Assembly (NCBI GenBank): GCA_028703175.1
Contig: JAQVNJ010000013.1
Location: forward strand, 7,955 to 71,954
Reading direction: 5' to 3'
Length of the DNA stretch: 64,000 nucleotides
DNA from: JAAYCB01 sp012744395
GTDB taxonomy: Bacteria > Planctomycetota > Planctomycetia > Pirellulales > Thermoguttaceae
A model generated the notes under the pieces. It saw nothing but the letters and a program-made list of their open reading frames with translations. It had not been told where the DNA came from and did no database searches. Positions 1 to 9,317 of this stretch are shown one piece after another; position 1 is the stretch's first letter, and each line of letters begins with the position of its first letter. The translations under genes were made by a program, and so were the position numbers.

Positions 1-266
1 CACGCTGTTGCCAGATCTTCTGCTCGGAGCGTGGGATAGCTTCGCAGGATGTCGGCTTCGCTCACGCCCTACCGCCGCATCTGCTCCAGAATCCAGATAG
101 GAATCCGCGTCCGCACAATGCAGGGTTCCCCGCCGCAGACCCCGCGCGTGCTTTCCACGCCCGGAAACGAGTCGCCCAGGTCTCGAACGATTCGCTGTAG
201 CAGAAGCCCCTTCTCGGCTCGCGAGAGCGATTCCAGTTCTTTTTCGATATCGTCGATCTTGGACAT
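1..266 (-). pseudogene. DUF433 protein interrupted by an amber codon
   Basis: The minus-strand frame starts with ATG at 264-266, with a GGAGGG ribosome-binding site six bases upstream. It encodes an acidic N-terminal helix (SKIDDIEKELESLS) and then the DUF433 core around GGEPCIVRTRIP. A TAG at 69-71 stops it after 65 codons. The same frame runs on without a shift to the window edge, reading GVSEADILRSYPTL, which is the conserved second half of DUF433. The family is small (about 75-110 residues), has a winged-helix-like fold, and is often the antitoxin-like partner of a DUF5615 PIN-type toxin; any partner would lie outside the left edge. The intact reading after the TAG suggests a recent nonsense mutation, amber readthrough, or a base-call error. 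Domain assignment is solid; loss of function is inferred. Confidence 0.75.
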
Positions 267-759
267 GTCCGGCCCTCCGTCGAGGGTACACTTCACAATC
301 GGCCCCGCGACCCCCTGAACTCTCCGCGGCAAGCTTCGCTGACGCGCGAAGAAAAACCGAGTTGTCCATCGCAAATATTGCCAAATTCTACACCGGCAGC
401 ATACGGTGGGGAGCATGACGGGCGCCAGCGACCGTCGTTGCACTACCCCCCAGTCCAGCCCCTCCTCGTCGCCGTGCCATCTCCGGGGCAATGGTCTCTC
501 CCGCAAAGAATCGACCGAAATCGTTAATGCTTGTTGATTTTGTCCGGTTGCCCGGGTGAGTCAAGCTTTACCGCCGCCGCAAGACGCCGATTATGCCGGA
601 AATTCCGGTCGCAACGGGCGTTAGGAAAACGCTCGCCGATCGGATTCTGCGGGGACGATGGATCGAACAGGCGCGGCCTTCGCCAGCCAATGCCCCGGGC
701 CGGTGGTGTCCGGCGCGCCACTCCACAGCCAAAAACGGCCCTGATGGAACCGAAAGACG
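267..759. other. intergenic stretch, no gene supported
   Basis: This is the divergent space between the DUF433 gene and the TolC-family gene. Open frames here are short and carry no recognisable domain. It should hold both promoters, but no convincing -35/-10 pair was identified. Confidence 0.5.
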
Positions 760-2208
760 ATGAAGCGTTCGCAAAAAGCCGATTGCCGTGCGGTGCTTGC
801 GATGATCGCCCTCTTGGGGGGCTGCGCGTGGCCGGGCGGCGCGGGGCAGGCCTTGCCGATGCCCAGCCAAAACCGGATATCTTCTACCGATCCCCCGCCG
901 CACCATCGGACGTTCGCCGAGAACCGCGCCGTCTCCCAGGTCGCCTACCAGAAGCCGGCTGGCGAAGCCGATTCACCGCAACCGGCCGATCTAGCCGGCG
1001 ATCCGGCCGATCCACTGCTCGGCGAGACGGAATTGGCCCTGGACCTGCTCGTCGCCGAAGTCCAGGCCCGCAATCCTTCGATCCAGGCAGCCTCGGCGGC
1101 GTGGCGGGCGGCCGCCGAGCGCTACCCGCAGGTCGTTTCGCTCGACGACCCGATGCTCGGCGGGATGATCGGCCCGAGCAGCGCCGGGATGGATGACGGC
1201 GGCGGCTGGATGGTGCAGGCCTCGCAGAGAGTCCCTTGGGCCGGCAAGCGGCCGCTCCGCGGGACCGCCGCCGCGGCCGAGGCCGACGCGATGAAAGGCG
1301 ACATCGGCGATGCCCGGCTGCGGCTTTCGGAAGCGGCGCGAACCGCGTTCTACGACTATTATCTCGCTCGGCGGGAAATGGAAGTCAACGCATCGACCCG
1401 CCAGCTTGTCACGCAGTTCCGCCAGGTTGCCGCGAGCAAATACCAGGTGGGCCAGGCCACCGAGCAGGACGTTCTCCAGGCGGATGTCGAACTGGCAAGC
1501 CTGGAAAGCCGCCGGACCGAGCTGGTGCGCGACGAGCATGTGGCCGCCGCCAGGATCAACACGCTGCTGCACCGCGCCGCCGATCATCCCCTGCCGCCTC
1601 CGCCCGCCGAGTTGGCGATTCCCGATTCGCTGCCCAGCGCGGAGGACCTTCAGCGCGCGGCGATCCGGTCCCGGCCCGACCTGTATGCCCTGCACGCGCG
1701 GATCCGCGCCGAGGAGGCGGCCGTGGCCCTGGCCTGCCGGGATTATTATCCGGACGTGAACCTCGTCGCCCGCTACGATGGCTTCATGCCCGAGGAGATG
1801 CGGGCGCAAGTCGGCGTCGACATCAACCTGCCGATTCGCCACGCCCGCCGTTCCGCTGCGGTCCGCGAGGCGTCGCAGCGGGTCGTCCAGCGGCGGGCCG
1901 AATACCAGGCGCGGCTCGACCAGGTCCGATACGAAGTCCAAGCGGCCTGCGCGCGCGTCGAGCAGGGCCGGAAAGTCGTCGGGCTCTACGAGCAGAAGAT
2001 TCTTCCCGCCGCCGAGCGGAGCCTCGAGTCGGCGCTGGCCAATTACACCAGCGGCAAGCTCGATTTTCTCCGCCTCCTGGACACCGAGCGGCAACTGAAC
2101 AACCAGCGCGAGACCTACTTCCAGGCGATTGCCGAATACCATCGGCGCCTGGCGGAACTGGATCGGGTCGCAGGGCAAGCAGCCAGGCTCGCGCCGGCAG
2201 GTTCGTAG
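760..2208 (+). CDS. TolC-family outer-membrane efflux lipoprotein
   Basis: This 482-residue protein starts with a lipoprotein signal (lipobox LLGGC, Cys22) and a proline-rich linker. Two outer-membrane-efflux repeats follow (roughly residues 95-280 and 290-475), rich in long amphipathic helices, as in TolC, CusC and CzcC. Such proteins form trimeric channels carrying substrates from an RND pump and adaptor across the outer membrane. The length fits the CzcC/CusC branch, so heavy-metal export is a reasonable guess. Normally the adaptor and pump genes are adjacent. Here none follows; an AT-richer restriction island begins shortly downstream instead. Whether the partners were displaced or lie elsewhere cannot be seen. 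Confidence 0.85.
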   Translation: MKRSQKADCRAVLAMIALLGGCAWPGGAGQALPMPSQNRISSTDPPPHHRTFAENRAVSQVAYQKPAGEADSPQPADLAGDPADPLLGETELALDLLVAEVQARNPSIQAASAAWRAAAERYPQVVSLDDPMLGGMIGPSSAGMDDGGGWMVQASQRVPWAGKRPLRGTAAAAEADAMKGDIGDARLRLSEAARTAFYDYYLARREMEVNASTRQLVTQFRQVAASKYQVGQATEQDVLQADVELASLESRRTELVRDEHVAAARINTLLHRAADHPLPPPPAELAIPDSLPSAEDLQRAAIRSRPDLYALHARIRAEEAAVALACRDYYPDVNLVARYDGFMPEEMRAQVGVDINLPIRHARRSAAVREASQRVVQRRAEYQARLDQVRYEVQAACARVEQGRKVVGLYEQKILPAAERSLESALANYTSGKLDFLRLLDTERQLNNQRETYFQAIAEYHRRLAELDRVAGQAARLAPAGS

Positions 2209-3040
2209 CGCGGAATTTGTTCCGGGTTTTCTGCCCAAACCGACCGCCTTCAGGCGATCGGCTCTGGAGTCTTCAGCCGTCAGCTTTTAGGAATGACCTC
2301 AGCACCCTTGAAGCTGCCGGCTTTCTCGCTCGAATACCAAGACCCCTCACTTAGGGGATTATACAGACTGATTCGTAGCACGCGAAGTACTCAGTGACGG
2401 GCCGTTCTTCACATTAAAAAACGCCCATACACCGCGCGCCTATCCCCATAGCCACGACAGCTACGGTCCACACGAAGAGATTTGGCGATTGATCCAAGAT
2501 AGCGACCGCTCACAGAGGTTCTGCGGCATGCACACAAATGCGGACCAATCGCTACACCTTCTGGAGAATCTCGATTGCGGACACCCCGCGTAGGGGCTGT
2601 GTGTTCGTGATCGTTGCATGTCCAAGTGATCCGCCATCGTTGGCGTCGGACCGTAGCTGCAACTGCGTCTCTCCGAGTATTGAGGTTCTCTGTGTTGCGC
2701 CCGCCCCGTCGATGCTTCGTACCAAATGGCACTCTTGCTCCGTGGGGGGGCGTGTTCCGGCCCGCAGAACACGCAGAAGACTATTGAAAGTGCGTGGCGG
2801 CTTCGGTACAGTGCAAATGACGAGGACGAGAATTGCCGTCGGAGGACACGTGAGGCCCTCAATCGCAACCGGTACGTTTTCCAGCTTTCCATACACCACC
2901 CGGTATTCATCCGTTTGGGTGGCACTTGAAATAACATGGTCAAATGATAATATTATGAACACATGAGCACTCTTGTTGTGCTTGAGGCTACAGAGGCTTG
3001 GCCTATTTGAAGTGTAACCAAAGAGTTGCGAGATTCGGAA
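2209..3040. other. AT-richer intergenic DNA at the left part of an accessory island
   Basis: This stretch is visibly richer in A and T than its surroundings and has overlapping open frames on both strands, none with a recognisable domain. The minus-strand frame at 2552-2935 is the most protein-like but has no good start. A weak hairpin (CGACCGCC facing GGCGATCG, one mismatch) sits near 2249-2268, and degenerate 7-bp spaced TCAG words occur near 2270-2290. I read it as island flank or decayed DNA. Confidence 0.4.
2926..2953 (+). promoter_or_regulatory. candidate sigma70-type promoter of the restriction pair
   Basis: A TTGAAA box (2926-2931) is followed after 16 bases by TAATAT (2948-2953), preceded by TG in an extended -10 arrangement, within very AT-rich sequence. 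It points towards the two overlapping genes beginning at 3041. Seen by eye only. Confidence 0.35.
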
Positions 3041-3499
3041 ATGGATGTTACTAGCCATCGATTGGTTGATGCGGCGAGGGCTGTCATTCTCGCCAGTGGT
3101 GATGAACTTTATCAACGCATAGCGAACCTACGTGAACAATTGAAAACGTTGGATCAGGAACGTCAAGATCGCAGAAGACGCTCCATCCGCCACTTGGCCG
3201 TTAATCGTCTTGGGTGCGACGGCGCTATCGAGTTCGATGATGATTGTGCGGTGAGCGAGTCCAGTGCCAACGGCGCCTATGTGGAGGCATGGGTGTGGGT
3301 GGACTTCGATGGGACTTCACTTGACACATCTGCAGATTCTGCGATGGCAATCTGGCATCCCGACTGCGGCGCGCAGACCGATCAAGACATCGTCGCGGGA
3401 CTATGGACAGGCGTTACCTGGCCGCTGCGAGAATCGAAGCCTTACCACCGCACAACCCCCCTATTCTATGGCAGCTTACGAATCGGTTCCGGTGTTTAG
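3041..3499 (+). CDS. unknown protein, overlapping companion of the restriction enzyme
   Basis: This 152-residue protein is not recognised. Its first half is a charged, probably coiled-coil helix (region LYQRIANLREQLKTLDQER), followed by a basic patch. The second half looks like a compact beta-rich domain with several tryptophans. The ATG at 3041 was preferred over an in-frame TTG 15 bases upstream. The 3' end overlaps the start of the SRA/Mrr gene by 32 bases in another frame, so the two are probably translationally coupled. By context it may be a specificity, regulatory or immunity partner of the nuclease; that is inference. Its base composition matches the island rather than the neighbouring GC-rich genes. 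Confidence 0.6.
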   Translation: MDVTSHRLVDAARAVILASGDELYQRIANLREQLKTLDQERQDRRRRSIRHLAVNRLGCDGAIEFDDDCAVSESSANGAYVEAWVWVDFDGTSLDTSADSAMAIWHPDCGAQTDQDIVAGLWTGVTWPLRESKPYHRTTPLFYGSLRIGSGV

Positions 3500-4484
3500 A
3501 GTAGACCATCTCTACACGCATGAGGAGGTCTACAATTCCCTTGGCGTTGGCAATGCCGGCGGCATCAGGCCGGCTCTGAACGGCGACGGTACCGTGCGCC
3601 GCCTGGTCGTGATGACTGCTGAGCCTAGTCAGAAGATTGCCGGAGAAAACCCTTACCACGACCGGATCGAGGGTGATGTGCTTGTTTTCACGGCTGCTGG
3701 CCGCGAAGGAGAACAGTTGCTCAGCGGCGTGAACCGAAGACTCACGGAACAGGCCGTATCCGGATTTCCGATTTATGGCTTCATTAACATTGGGAGCCGA
3801 CGCAACACGGTGCTAGGAAAACGGCGGTGGCGTTTTCTGGGACTCCTTCAGTTCTTCCGCTATTCACAGGAGATGCAGCCGGACACGAAGGGTAATCGAC
3901 GGGGCGTATGGATCTTCGAGTTGCTCATCCATAGTTCGCTGCAGGACGTTCCAGTCCACCTTGACGCAACACTATCTTCGCGACTTATGTCCGAGATTCC
4001 ATGTTTACCAGACGCGGACCGTGAGATTAGCGTGCCGGAGTCGGTTGCTGTATCTGCCGAAGGTGCCGTGCCCGCGGAAGAACTGGAGAATACTCGCCGG
4101 AGTATGTTGAACATGCCACCGAAGAAGTTCGAGGAACTGACTAGGTTGGTACTCGAGCGAACTGGATTTGAGAGAGTGACAGTAACTCGTTACAGCCAAG
4201 ATGGAGGCATCGATGTCAGCGCTTACGCAGGCCGCACCCTTTGGCCGCTAAGGGAGACGTTGGTCCAGGTTCAGGCCAAGCGCTGGCTACATTCCGTTGG
4301 ACGGCGAGAGGTGGCGGAGCTACGCGGCAGCCTTCATCCCTATGCGCGGGGAACAATCGTCACAACAAGCCATTTCACGCGTGCCGCAGTGCTCGAGGCA
4401 CGAGATGCCGGCAAAGCTCCGATTGTGCTCGTCGACGGTCTGGATTTCTCGCGCCTGGTCATCGCTGCCTGCCTGCAACCTTAG
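3468..4484 (+). CDS. modification-dependent restriction endonuclease, SRA-like plus Mrr
   Basis: This is a 338-residue protein. Residues about 10-165 resemble the SRA-like modified-base reader found at the N-terminus of ScoMcrA-type enzymes, with segments YTHEEVYNSLGVG, GDVLVFTAAGREGEQ and a GVNRRL turn. Residues about 215-338 form an Mrr-type PD-(D/E)XK nuclease: KKFEELTRLVLERTGF, then DGGIDV and the VQAK motif that supply the metal-binding Asp and Gln-x-Lys. This architecture belongs to Type IV enzymes that cut DNA carrying modified cytosines. No methyltransferase is adjacent, as expected for Type IV. It overlaps the upstream gene by 32 bases and lies in AT-richer DNA, suggesting horizontal acquisition. 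The Mrr assignment is firm; the reader domain is recognised by pattern. Confidence 0.8.
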   Translation: MAAYESVPVFRVDHLYTHEEVYNSLGVGNAGGIRPALNGDGTVRRLVVMTAEPSQKIAGENPYHDRIEGDVLVFTAAGREGEQLLSGVNRRLTEQAVSGFPIYGFINIGSRRNTVLGKRRWRFLGLLQFFRYSQEMQPDTKGNRRGVWIFELLIHSSLQDVPVHLDATLSSRLMSEIPCLPDADREISVPESVAVSAEGAVPAEELENTRRSMLNMPPKKFEELTRLVLERTGFERVTVTRYSQDGGIDVSAYAGRTLWPLRETLVQVQAKRWLHSVGRREVAELRGSLHPYARGTIVTTSHFTRAAVLEARDAGKAPIVLVDGLDFSRLVIAACLQP

Positions 4485-4746
4485 ACTGGGAATGAATGTG
4501 GGGACGCCGGGACGCCGGGCGCAAAAACGCCTTGCCCAACCCGTCTGCTCGACAATGCATTGTGTCGCGAAATATAGTGACGGCTGCCCCGAGACGGGGC
4601 GATTTGGAGATCGTGCGCTGAGTGGGTTCGCGAACGCCGCAAGTGCGGGGCCGCCCCAGCTTGGCCATTCCTTTAAAATCGTGCGCGTTCGCCCACCCGA
4701 ATACAGAGCGTAACAAAAACCGCCGCTGATTGGAGGTCGAGCCGCC

Positions 4747-6015
4747 ATGAACCACCGTGTGCCCAAGGGCGATCATCCAGCCAGACTTCGCGACAATCCT
4801 GGCAGCGTGGCGCTGACGCTCGCGCTGCTGCTCGCCGCAAGCGGGTCGATGGCCGCCGGCAGGGAGGCGGCCCCGCCGCCCCGGACCTTCCATTTTCCCG
4901 AAAACGGAATCACCTTCGACGCGGATTTCGAAGGGGCGCGGCTCAGCGGCTGCACGCAGCGCGGCCCGGCCGAGTTCGATGCCCTGATCCGCGCCGAGGA
5001 CGAGCCGATCAACAACAGCGCCTGGTATGCGTTTCGCGTCTCGGCCACGACGGCCCAGCGCGTGACCGTCCACCTGCGGTATCAAGGCGGCAGCCACCGC
5101 TACCATCCTTGGACGAGCAGCGATGGACTCCACTGGGAGCGGCTCCCGGCCGGCGCCTACCGCACCGCCGAAAAATCCGCCACGCTGTCGATCGACGCCG
5201 GCCCGAAACCCGTCTGGATCTCCGCGCAGGAGCGGATCGGACTCCGCGAACTGGAAGCCTGGACCGACCGGCTCGCCGAGCGGCCCGGCATCGAGGCGGC
5301 GCAGGTCGGGCGCTCCGTCGAGGGGCGCGCGATCCGAAAACTGACGATTGGGGCGGAGACGTCCCGATACGGCGTGTTCATCATCGGCCGGCAGCATCCG
5401 CCCGAGGTCACCGGCTCGCTTGCCTTGATGGCGTTCGTGGAGACGATCGCCGGCCCCGGGGAACTGGCGGAGGAGTTCCGCCGCGCCTGCCAGACGGTGG
5501 TCGTTCCGCTCGTCAATCCCGACGGCGTGGCCGCCGGCAATTGGCGGCACAACATGCACGGCTACGATTTGAACCGCGACTGGGGCCCCTTCCGCCAGCC
5601 GGAGACTGCGGCCGTCCGCGACGAAATCCTCAAGCATCAAGGCGCGGACAAGCCGCGGCTGGTCTTCTTTCTCGATTTCCACTCGACGCACAGCGACGTG
5701 TTCTACATCGAGGGGGGCAAGGAACCGGTCTGGCCGGTGGACTTTGCCGACCGCTGGCTCGACGCCGTCTCCGAGCGGCTGCCCGACTACAAGCTCCGGC
5801 GGGAGACGGCCGCCGGATCGAGACCGCTTTCGAAGATGTGGGTCCGCAAGACCCTGCGGATTCCGGCGGTGATCTACGAGGTCGGCGACAATACCGACCG
5901 GGCCCGGATTCGGCGGGTGGCTCAAGCGGCCGCCGAGGAAATGATCCGCTTGCTGCTGGAGGAGATCGAAAACGGGCCGCCGGCGCCGAGAGACCGGAAA
6001 ACTGCGGCGGATTGA
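4747..6015 (+). CDS. exported M14-family zinc carboxypeptidase
   Basis: This 422-residue protein has an N-terminal hydrophobic export segment (about residues 18-38). A beta-rich domain (45-160) resembles the N-terminal domain of cytosolic carboxypeptidase-like M14 enzymes. The catalytic domain spans 165-410 with the expected zinc ligands His217 and Glu220 in HPPE, the substrate-carboxylate region NRDW (276-279), the third ligand His in FHSTH (311-315), and the catalytic Glu378 in YEVGD. Such enzymes release C-terminal residues from peptides. The start at 4747 has a TTGGAGG ribosome-binding site at good spacing. It stands alone between the restriction island and the DUF481 gene. Substrate unknown. 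Confidence 0.85.
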   Translation: MNHRVPKGDHPARLRDNPGSVALTLALLLAASGSMAAGREAAPPPRTFHFPENGITFDADFEGARLSGCTQRGPAEFDALIRAEDEPINNSAWYAFRVSATTAQRVTVHLRYQGGSHRYHPWTSSDGLHWERLPAGAYRTAEKSATLSIDAGPKPVWISAQERIGLRELEAWTDRLAERPGIEAAQVGRSVEGRAIRKLTIGAETSRYGVFIIGRQHPPEVTGSLALMAFVETIAGPGELAEEFRRACQTVVVPLVNPDGVAAGNWRHNMHGYDLNRDWGPFRQPETAAVRDEILKHQGADKPRLVFFLDFHSTHSDVFYIEGGKEPVWPVDFADRWLDAVSERLPDYKLRRETAAGSRPLSKMWVRKTLRIPAVIYEVGDNTDRARIRRVAQAAAEEMIRLLLEEIENGPPAPRDRKTAAD

Positions 6016-6220
6016 ACTTGTAAGCTTGCCGCCTTGTTGTTACTCTTCCGCCGCTTTTCTTCACTCGCCTTGGGGCATCCACGGTGCTTGAAGCGACTGG
6101 CGGCCTGCCAACAGAGGTGACAGATCCAGTCCCATTCCCAAGGGGCAGCGGGTGGATCAATGGGAATGCCGGCTCCAGGGCCGGCGCGGAAGGGACAAGG
6201 GACAACAGGAGGCACCAAAG

Positions 6221-7234
6221 GTGGTTCGTGCAGGCTTGCTTTCTGCGCTCGTCATCGGATGTCTTGCCACGTGGGGTTTTGGGCAAGACTACTTCACCGA
6301 GGCCTACCAAAACCCGGCGATGAACGTCGAGCCGATGCCGCCGGCTTATTCCACGGCGCCCAGCGCCTCCCCATACGCCATGCAGATGGCGCCGCAGCCT
6401 CTGAGTCTGCCTAACGATCCGACTTCGGCGCCGTTTGGTCCGCCGGAAATCCTGCCCGAAACCGTTCCCGCCCCATCGGCGGACCAGGCCGCCGGCGGAT
6501 CGTCCGACACGCCGGTTCTCGCCGACCCGATCCAGGTCGCGGAGCCCGCCCCCTGGTGGATGTACGACATGGGGGATTGGCTCGACTTCTGGACGGGCAG
6601 CCTGGAATTGGGCGTCACCGGGTCGGAGGGAAACAGCCAGACCCTGAATTACCAGCTTGGGGTCGACGCGAAGCGGAAGACGAAGCAGACGGTGCTGGAC
6701 TTCGATTTGCAGTATTACCGCAAGTCGGCCGACTCGATCGAGACAAGTCACCGGCTGTTTGCCGAGACCCGCTGGGAATGGCTGTTCGCCGATTCCCCGT
6801 GGACGTGGTATGTCCGCCAGCTCACCGAGTACGATGAATTCACGGCCTACGATGTCCGCCTCACGTTCGACACGGGTCTCGGGTATGCCCTGATCGACAA
6901 CGAGACCACGTCGTTCGTGACCCGTGCCGGTGCCGGCGGATCGCGGGAAATCGGCGGCCCGGACGATTCCTGGGTCCCCGAGGCGGTGTTTGGCCTGGAG
7001 TTCTCGCATCAACTCAGCAAGCGGCAGAAGCTGAGCGCATCGGCCGACTACACGCCCGACGTGACGAATTTTTCGGACTACCGCTTGACGAGCAAGGCCG
7101 CGTGGGAGGTGTTGCTCGACGAGGAAATGAACCTCAGCCTGAAGCTGAGCATCCTCGACCGCTACGACAGCACTCCCAACGGGGTCAAACCGAACGATCT
7201 CGACTACACGATCACGCTGCTCTGGAAATTCTGA
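6221..7234 (+). CDS. DUF481 outer-membrane beta-barrel protein
   Basis: This 337-residue protein starts at GTG 6221, chosen because AGGAGG at 6209-6214 is correctly spaced and the following residues (LLSALVIGCLATWGFGQ) form a clean signal peptide. A Pro/Ala-rich linker leads to a C-terminal domain (about 130-337) of alternating short beta strands with the DUF481/YdiY pattern (DWLDFWTGSLELGVTGSEGN) and a terminal aromatic residue (LLWKF), typical of an outer-membrane barrel. The function of DUF481 barrels is unknown. No operon partner is visible. Confidence 0.8.
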   Translation: MVRAGLLSALVIGCLATWGFGQDYFTEAYQNPAMNVEPMPPAYSTAPSASPYAMQMAPQPLSLPNDPTSAPFGPPEILPETVPAPSADQAAGGSSDTPVLADPIQVAEPAPWWMYDMGDWLDFWTGSLELGVTGSEGNSQTLNYQLGVDAKRKTKQTVLDFDLQYYRKSADSIETSHRLFAETRWEWLFADSPWTWYVRQLTEYDEFTAYDVRLTFDTGLGYALIDNETTSFVTRAGAGGSREIGGPDDSWVPEAVFGLEFSHQLSKRQKLSASADYTPDVTNFSDYRLTSKAAWEVLLDEEMNLSLKLSILDRYDSTPNGVKPNDLDYTITLLWKF

Positions 7235-7544
7235 AAGGGGCGCTGCCGCGGCCAAGGCGATCGGTCGCACCGCGGGCCGGCGGCGATTGCCGCGTCGCCG
7301 GGCGAAACTGTCTTCCGCGAGGCGACCCTGCCGGCAGGCCGGGCCGTCGAGAGCCGGACGCCGGGCCGCGGCGGGGTTTCTTGCCCCCGGCCCGTCGGCG
7401 GCTAGAATTCACCGCGCAGGCCGCCCGCCCCGCGACGCGATCCTCGTCCCCGAGTTCCCGCCGGGAGAGCCCGGGGCGGCAGGTGCGGCTTGCTCCCGAC
7501 GATCTCCCGACTTCCGGCCCCGGGCTTCCGACTTCTGGCCAACA
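7235..7544. other. intergenic stretch upstream of the suf pair
   Basis: This GC-rich spacer has no supportable gene and no clear hairpin terminator. The promoter of the sufU-sufS pair is expected here but was not recognised. Confidence 0.4.
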
Positions 7545-7958
7545 ATGGACGAAGAGCAAATCTACCAAGAACACGTCCTCGATCACTACGAGGAGCCTTA
7601 CCACCGGGGGCGGGCGCGGGACTGCACGCACGCCCACGAGGATGACAATCCGCTCTGCGGCGACACGGTGTCGATCGAGCTGAACATCGATCCGCAGGGG
7701 CGGCTCCGCGAGGCCTATTTCGACGGCGACGGCTGCTGCATCAGCCAGGCGTCGGCCTCGATGCTGATCGAGAAGTTCGATGGAAAGACGGTCGACGAGG
7801 TTCGCCGGTTCAGCGCCGAAGAGATGCTGGAACTGTTCGGCGCCAAACTGACGCCGAACCGCCAGAAATGTTGCCTGTTGCCGTGGCGCGTCCTCCAATC
7901 GGCGGTGTTTTCTCCGGTGAAGCCGGCCGAGCGAGCCAACGGGAAAGAAAGCCATTGA
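7545..7958 (+). CDS. sufU: SufU-type iron-sulfur cluster scaffold / sulfur acceptor
   Basis: This 137-residue IscU-fold protein has the three conserved cysteine positions of the family, in LCGD, GCCIS and KCCLL, together with the DDNPLCGD signature. It receives sulfur from the cysteine desulfurase and helps assemble iron-sulfur clusters in the cytoplasm. The ATG at 7545 fits the usual N-terminus (YQEHVLDHYEEP). The stop codon overlaps the start of sufS by one base (TGATG at 7956-7960), so the pair is translationally coupled. SufU and classical IscU scaffolds are hard to separate by eye; adjacency to SufS supports SufU. Confidence 0.9.
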   Translation: MDEEQIYQEHVLDHYEEPYHRGRARDCTHAHEDDNPLCGDTVSIELNIDPQGRLREAYFDGDGCCISQASASMLIEKFDGKTVDEVRRFSAEEMLELFGAKLTPNRQKCCLLPWRVLQSAVFSPVKPAERANGKESH

Positions 7959-9223
7959 TGAGCGAAGCGCCATGCCGCCACACAGGCCTTGAACCGCCAA
8001 CGATCCGCGGCGACTTTCCGATCCTCTCCAAGGTGCTCCATGGCGGGGTCCCGCTGGCCTACCTCGACAACGCCGCCACGACCCAGCGGCCTCGCCAGGT
8101 GATCCAGGCGATAGTCGAGACCTACGAGCAGCATTACGCCAACGTCCACCGCGGCATCCACTGGCTCTCGGACCAGACGACCGATCTTTACGAGCAGTCG
8201 CGGGAAAAGGTCCGCGCGCTGCTCAACGCGCCCGCGCCCGAGCAGATCATCTTCACGCACGGGGCGACCGCTTCGATCAACCTCGTGGCCAGAAGCTGGG
8301 GCGATGCCAACGTTGGCCGCGGCGACGAAATCCTGCTGACGGAGATGGAGCACCACTCGAACCTCGTCCCCTGGCGGCAGTTGGCCGAGCGGACCGGCGC
8401 GATCGTTCGCCACGTGCCGGTCACGGACCGGGGCGTCCTCGAGATGGAGGCCTTCGACCGACTGCTCAGCGACAGGACCAGGCTCGTAGCGGTGACGGCC
8501 GTATCCAATGTGCTGGGCACGATCAACCCGATCGGAGAGATTATCGCCAAGGCGCACCGGGCCGGCGCGTGTGTCCTCGTCGATGGGGCCCAGAGCGTGC
8601 CGCATCTGAAGACGGACGTGCAGGCCTGGAACGTCGATTTCCTCGCCTTTAGCGGGCACAAGATGATGGGGCCGTCGGGCGTTGGCGTGCTCTACGGGCG
8701 GCGTGAATTGCTGGAATCGATGCCGCCCTTCCTGGGCGGCGGCAGCATGATCCGCCGCGTCACGCTCGACGGCTTCGAACCGGCCGACCTGCCGGCGAAA
8801 TTCGAGGCCGGCACTCCGCCGATCGTCTCCGCCATCGGCCTCGGCGCCGCGCTCGACTACCTCGACGGGGTCGGCCTGGACGCCGTCACCCGGCACGAAC
8901 AAGACCTGACGCGGTATGCCCACGAGGTGCTCGGCGAACTGGGCGACCTACGGATTCTCGGCCCGCCGCCGGAAGAGAAGTCGGCGATCGTGAGCTTCGT
9001 CTTCGACGGCAACCGGCCCCATGCCCACGACATCGCGCAACTGCTCGATCGGCAGGGCGTGGCGATCCGCGCCGGGCACCATTGCGCGATGCCGCTGCAC
9101 AAACGATTCCGCGTCAACGCCACCGCCCGGGCGAGTTTCTACCTCTACAATACACGCGAAGAAATCGACCTCTTGGCCAGGTCGCTTCAACAAGTCCGGC
9201 AAGTTTTCCGAAGACGGACCTGA
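7958..9223 (+). CDS. sufS: cysteine desulfurase SufS
   Basis: This 421-residue PLP enzyme of the group II desulfurase branch takes sulfur from cysteine, giving alanine and an enzyme persulfide for iron-sulfur assembly. Visible signatures are YLDNAATTQRP near the N-terminus, THGATASIN, the PLP-binding Lys235 in SGHKMMGPSG, and the persulfide Cys376 in RAGHHCAMP. Length and order match SufS throughout. It is coupled to sufU by a one-base overlap. The Rrf2 regulator and APS reductase downstream on the other strand make this a small sulfur-metabolism neighbourhood. Confidence 0.95.
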   Translation: MSEAPCRHTGLEPPTIRGDFPILSKVLHGGVPLAYLDNAATTQRPRQVIQAIVETYEQHYANVHRGIHWLSDQTTDLYEQSREKVRALLNAPAPEQIIFTHGATASINLVARSWGDANVGRGDEILLTEMEHHSNLVPWRQLAERTGAIVRHVPVTDRGVLEMEAFDRLLSDRTRLVAVTAVSNVLGTINPIGEIIAKAHRAGACVLVDGAQSVPHLKTDVQAWNVDFLAFSGHKMMGPSGVGVLYGRRELLESMPPFLGGGSMIRRVTLDGFEPADLPAKFEAGTPPIVSAIGLGAALDYLDGVGLDAVTRHEQDLTRYAHEVLGELGDLRILGPPPEEKSAIVSFVFDGNRPHAHDIAQLLDRQGVAIRAGHHCAMPLHKRFRVNATARASFYLYNTREEIDLLARSLQQVRQVFRRRT

Positions 9224-9317
9224 AGACGGGCCTCTCGGGCGGTTGCGGCCTCGAGACCCTCTGTCCCGGCGAAACGCTCTCGGGCAGAACTTTCGGCTCG
9301 TGCGGGAATCCGTGGGG

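Noticed and set aside
2552..3115. A minus-strand frame of 187 codons in the island's left part
   Set aside because: No recognisable domain, overlaps the start of the companion gene, and lacks a convincing start and ribosome-binding site.
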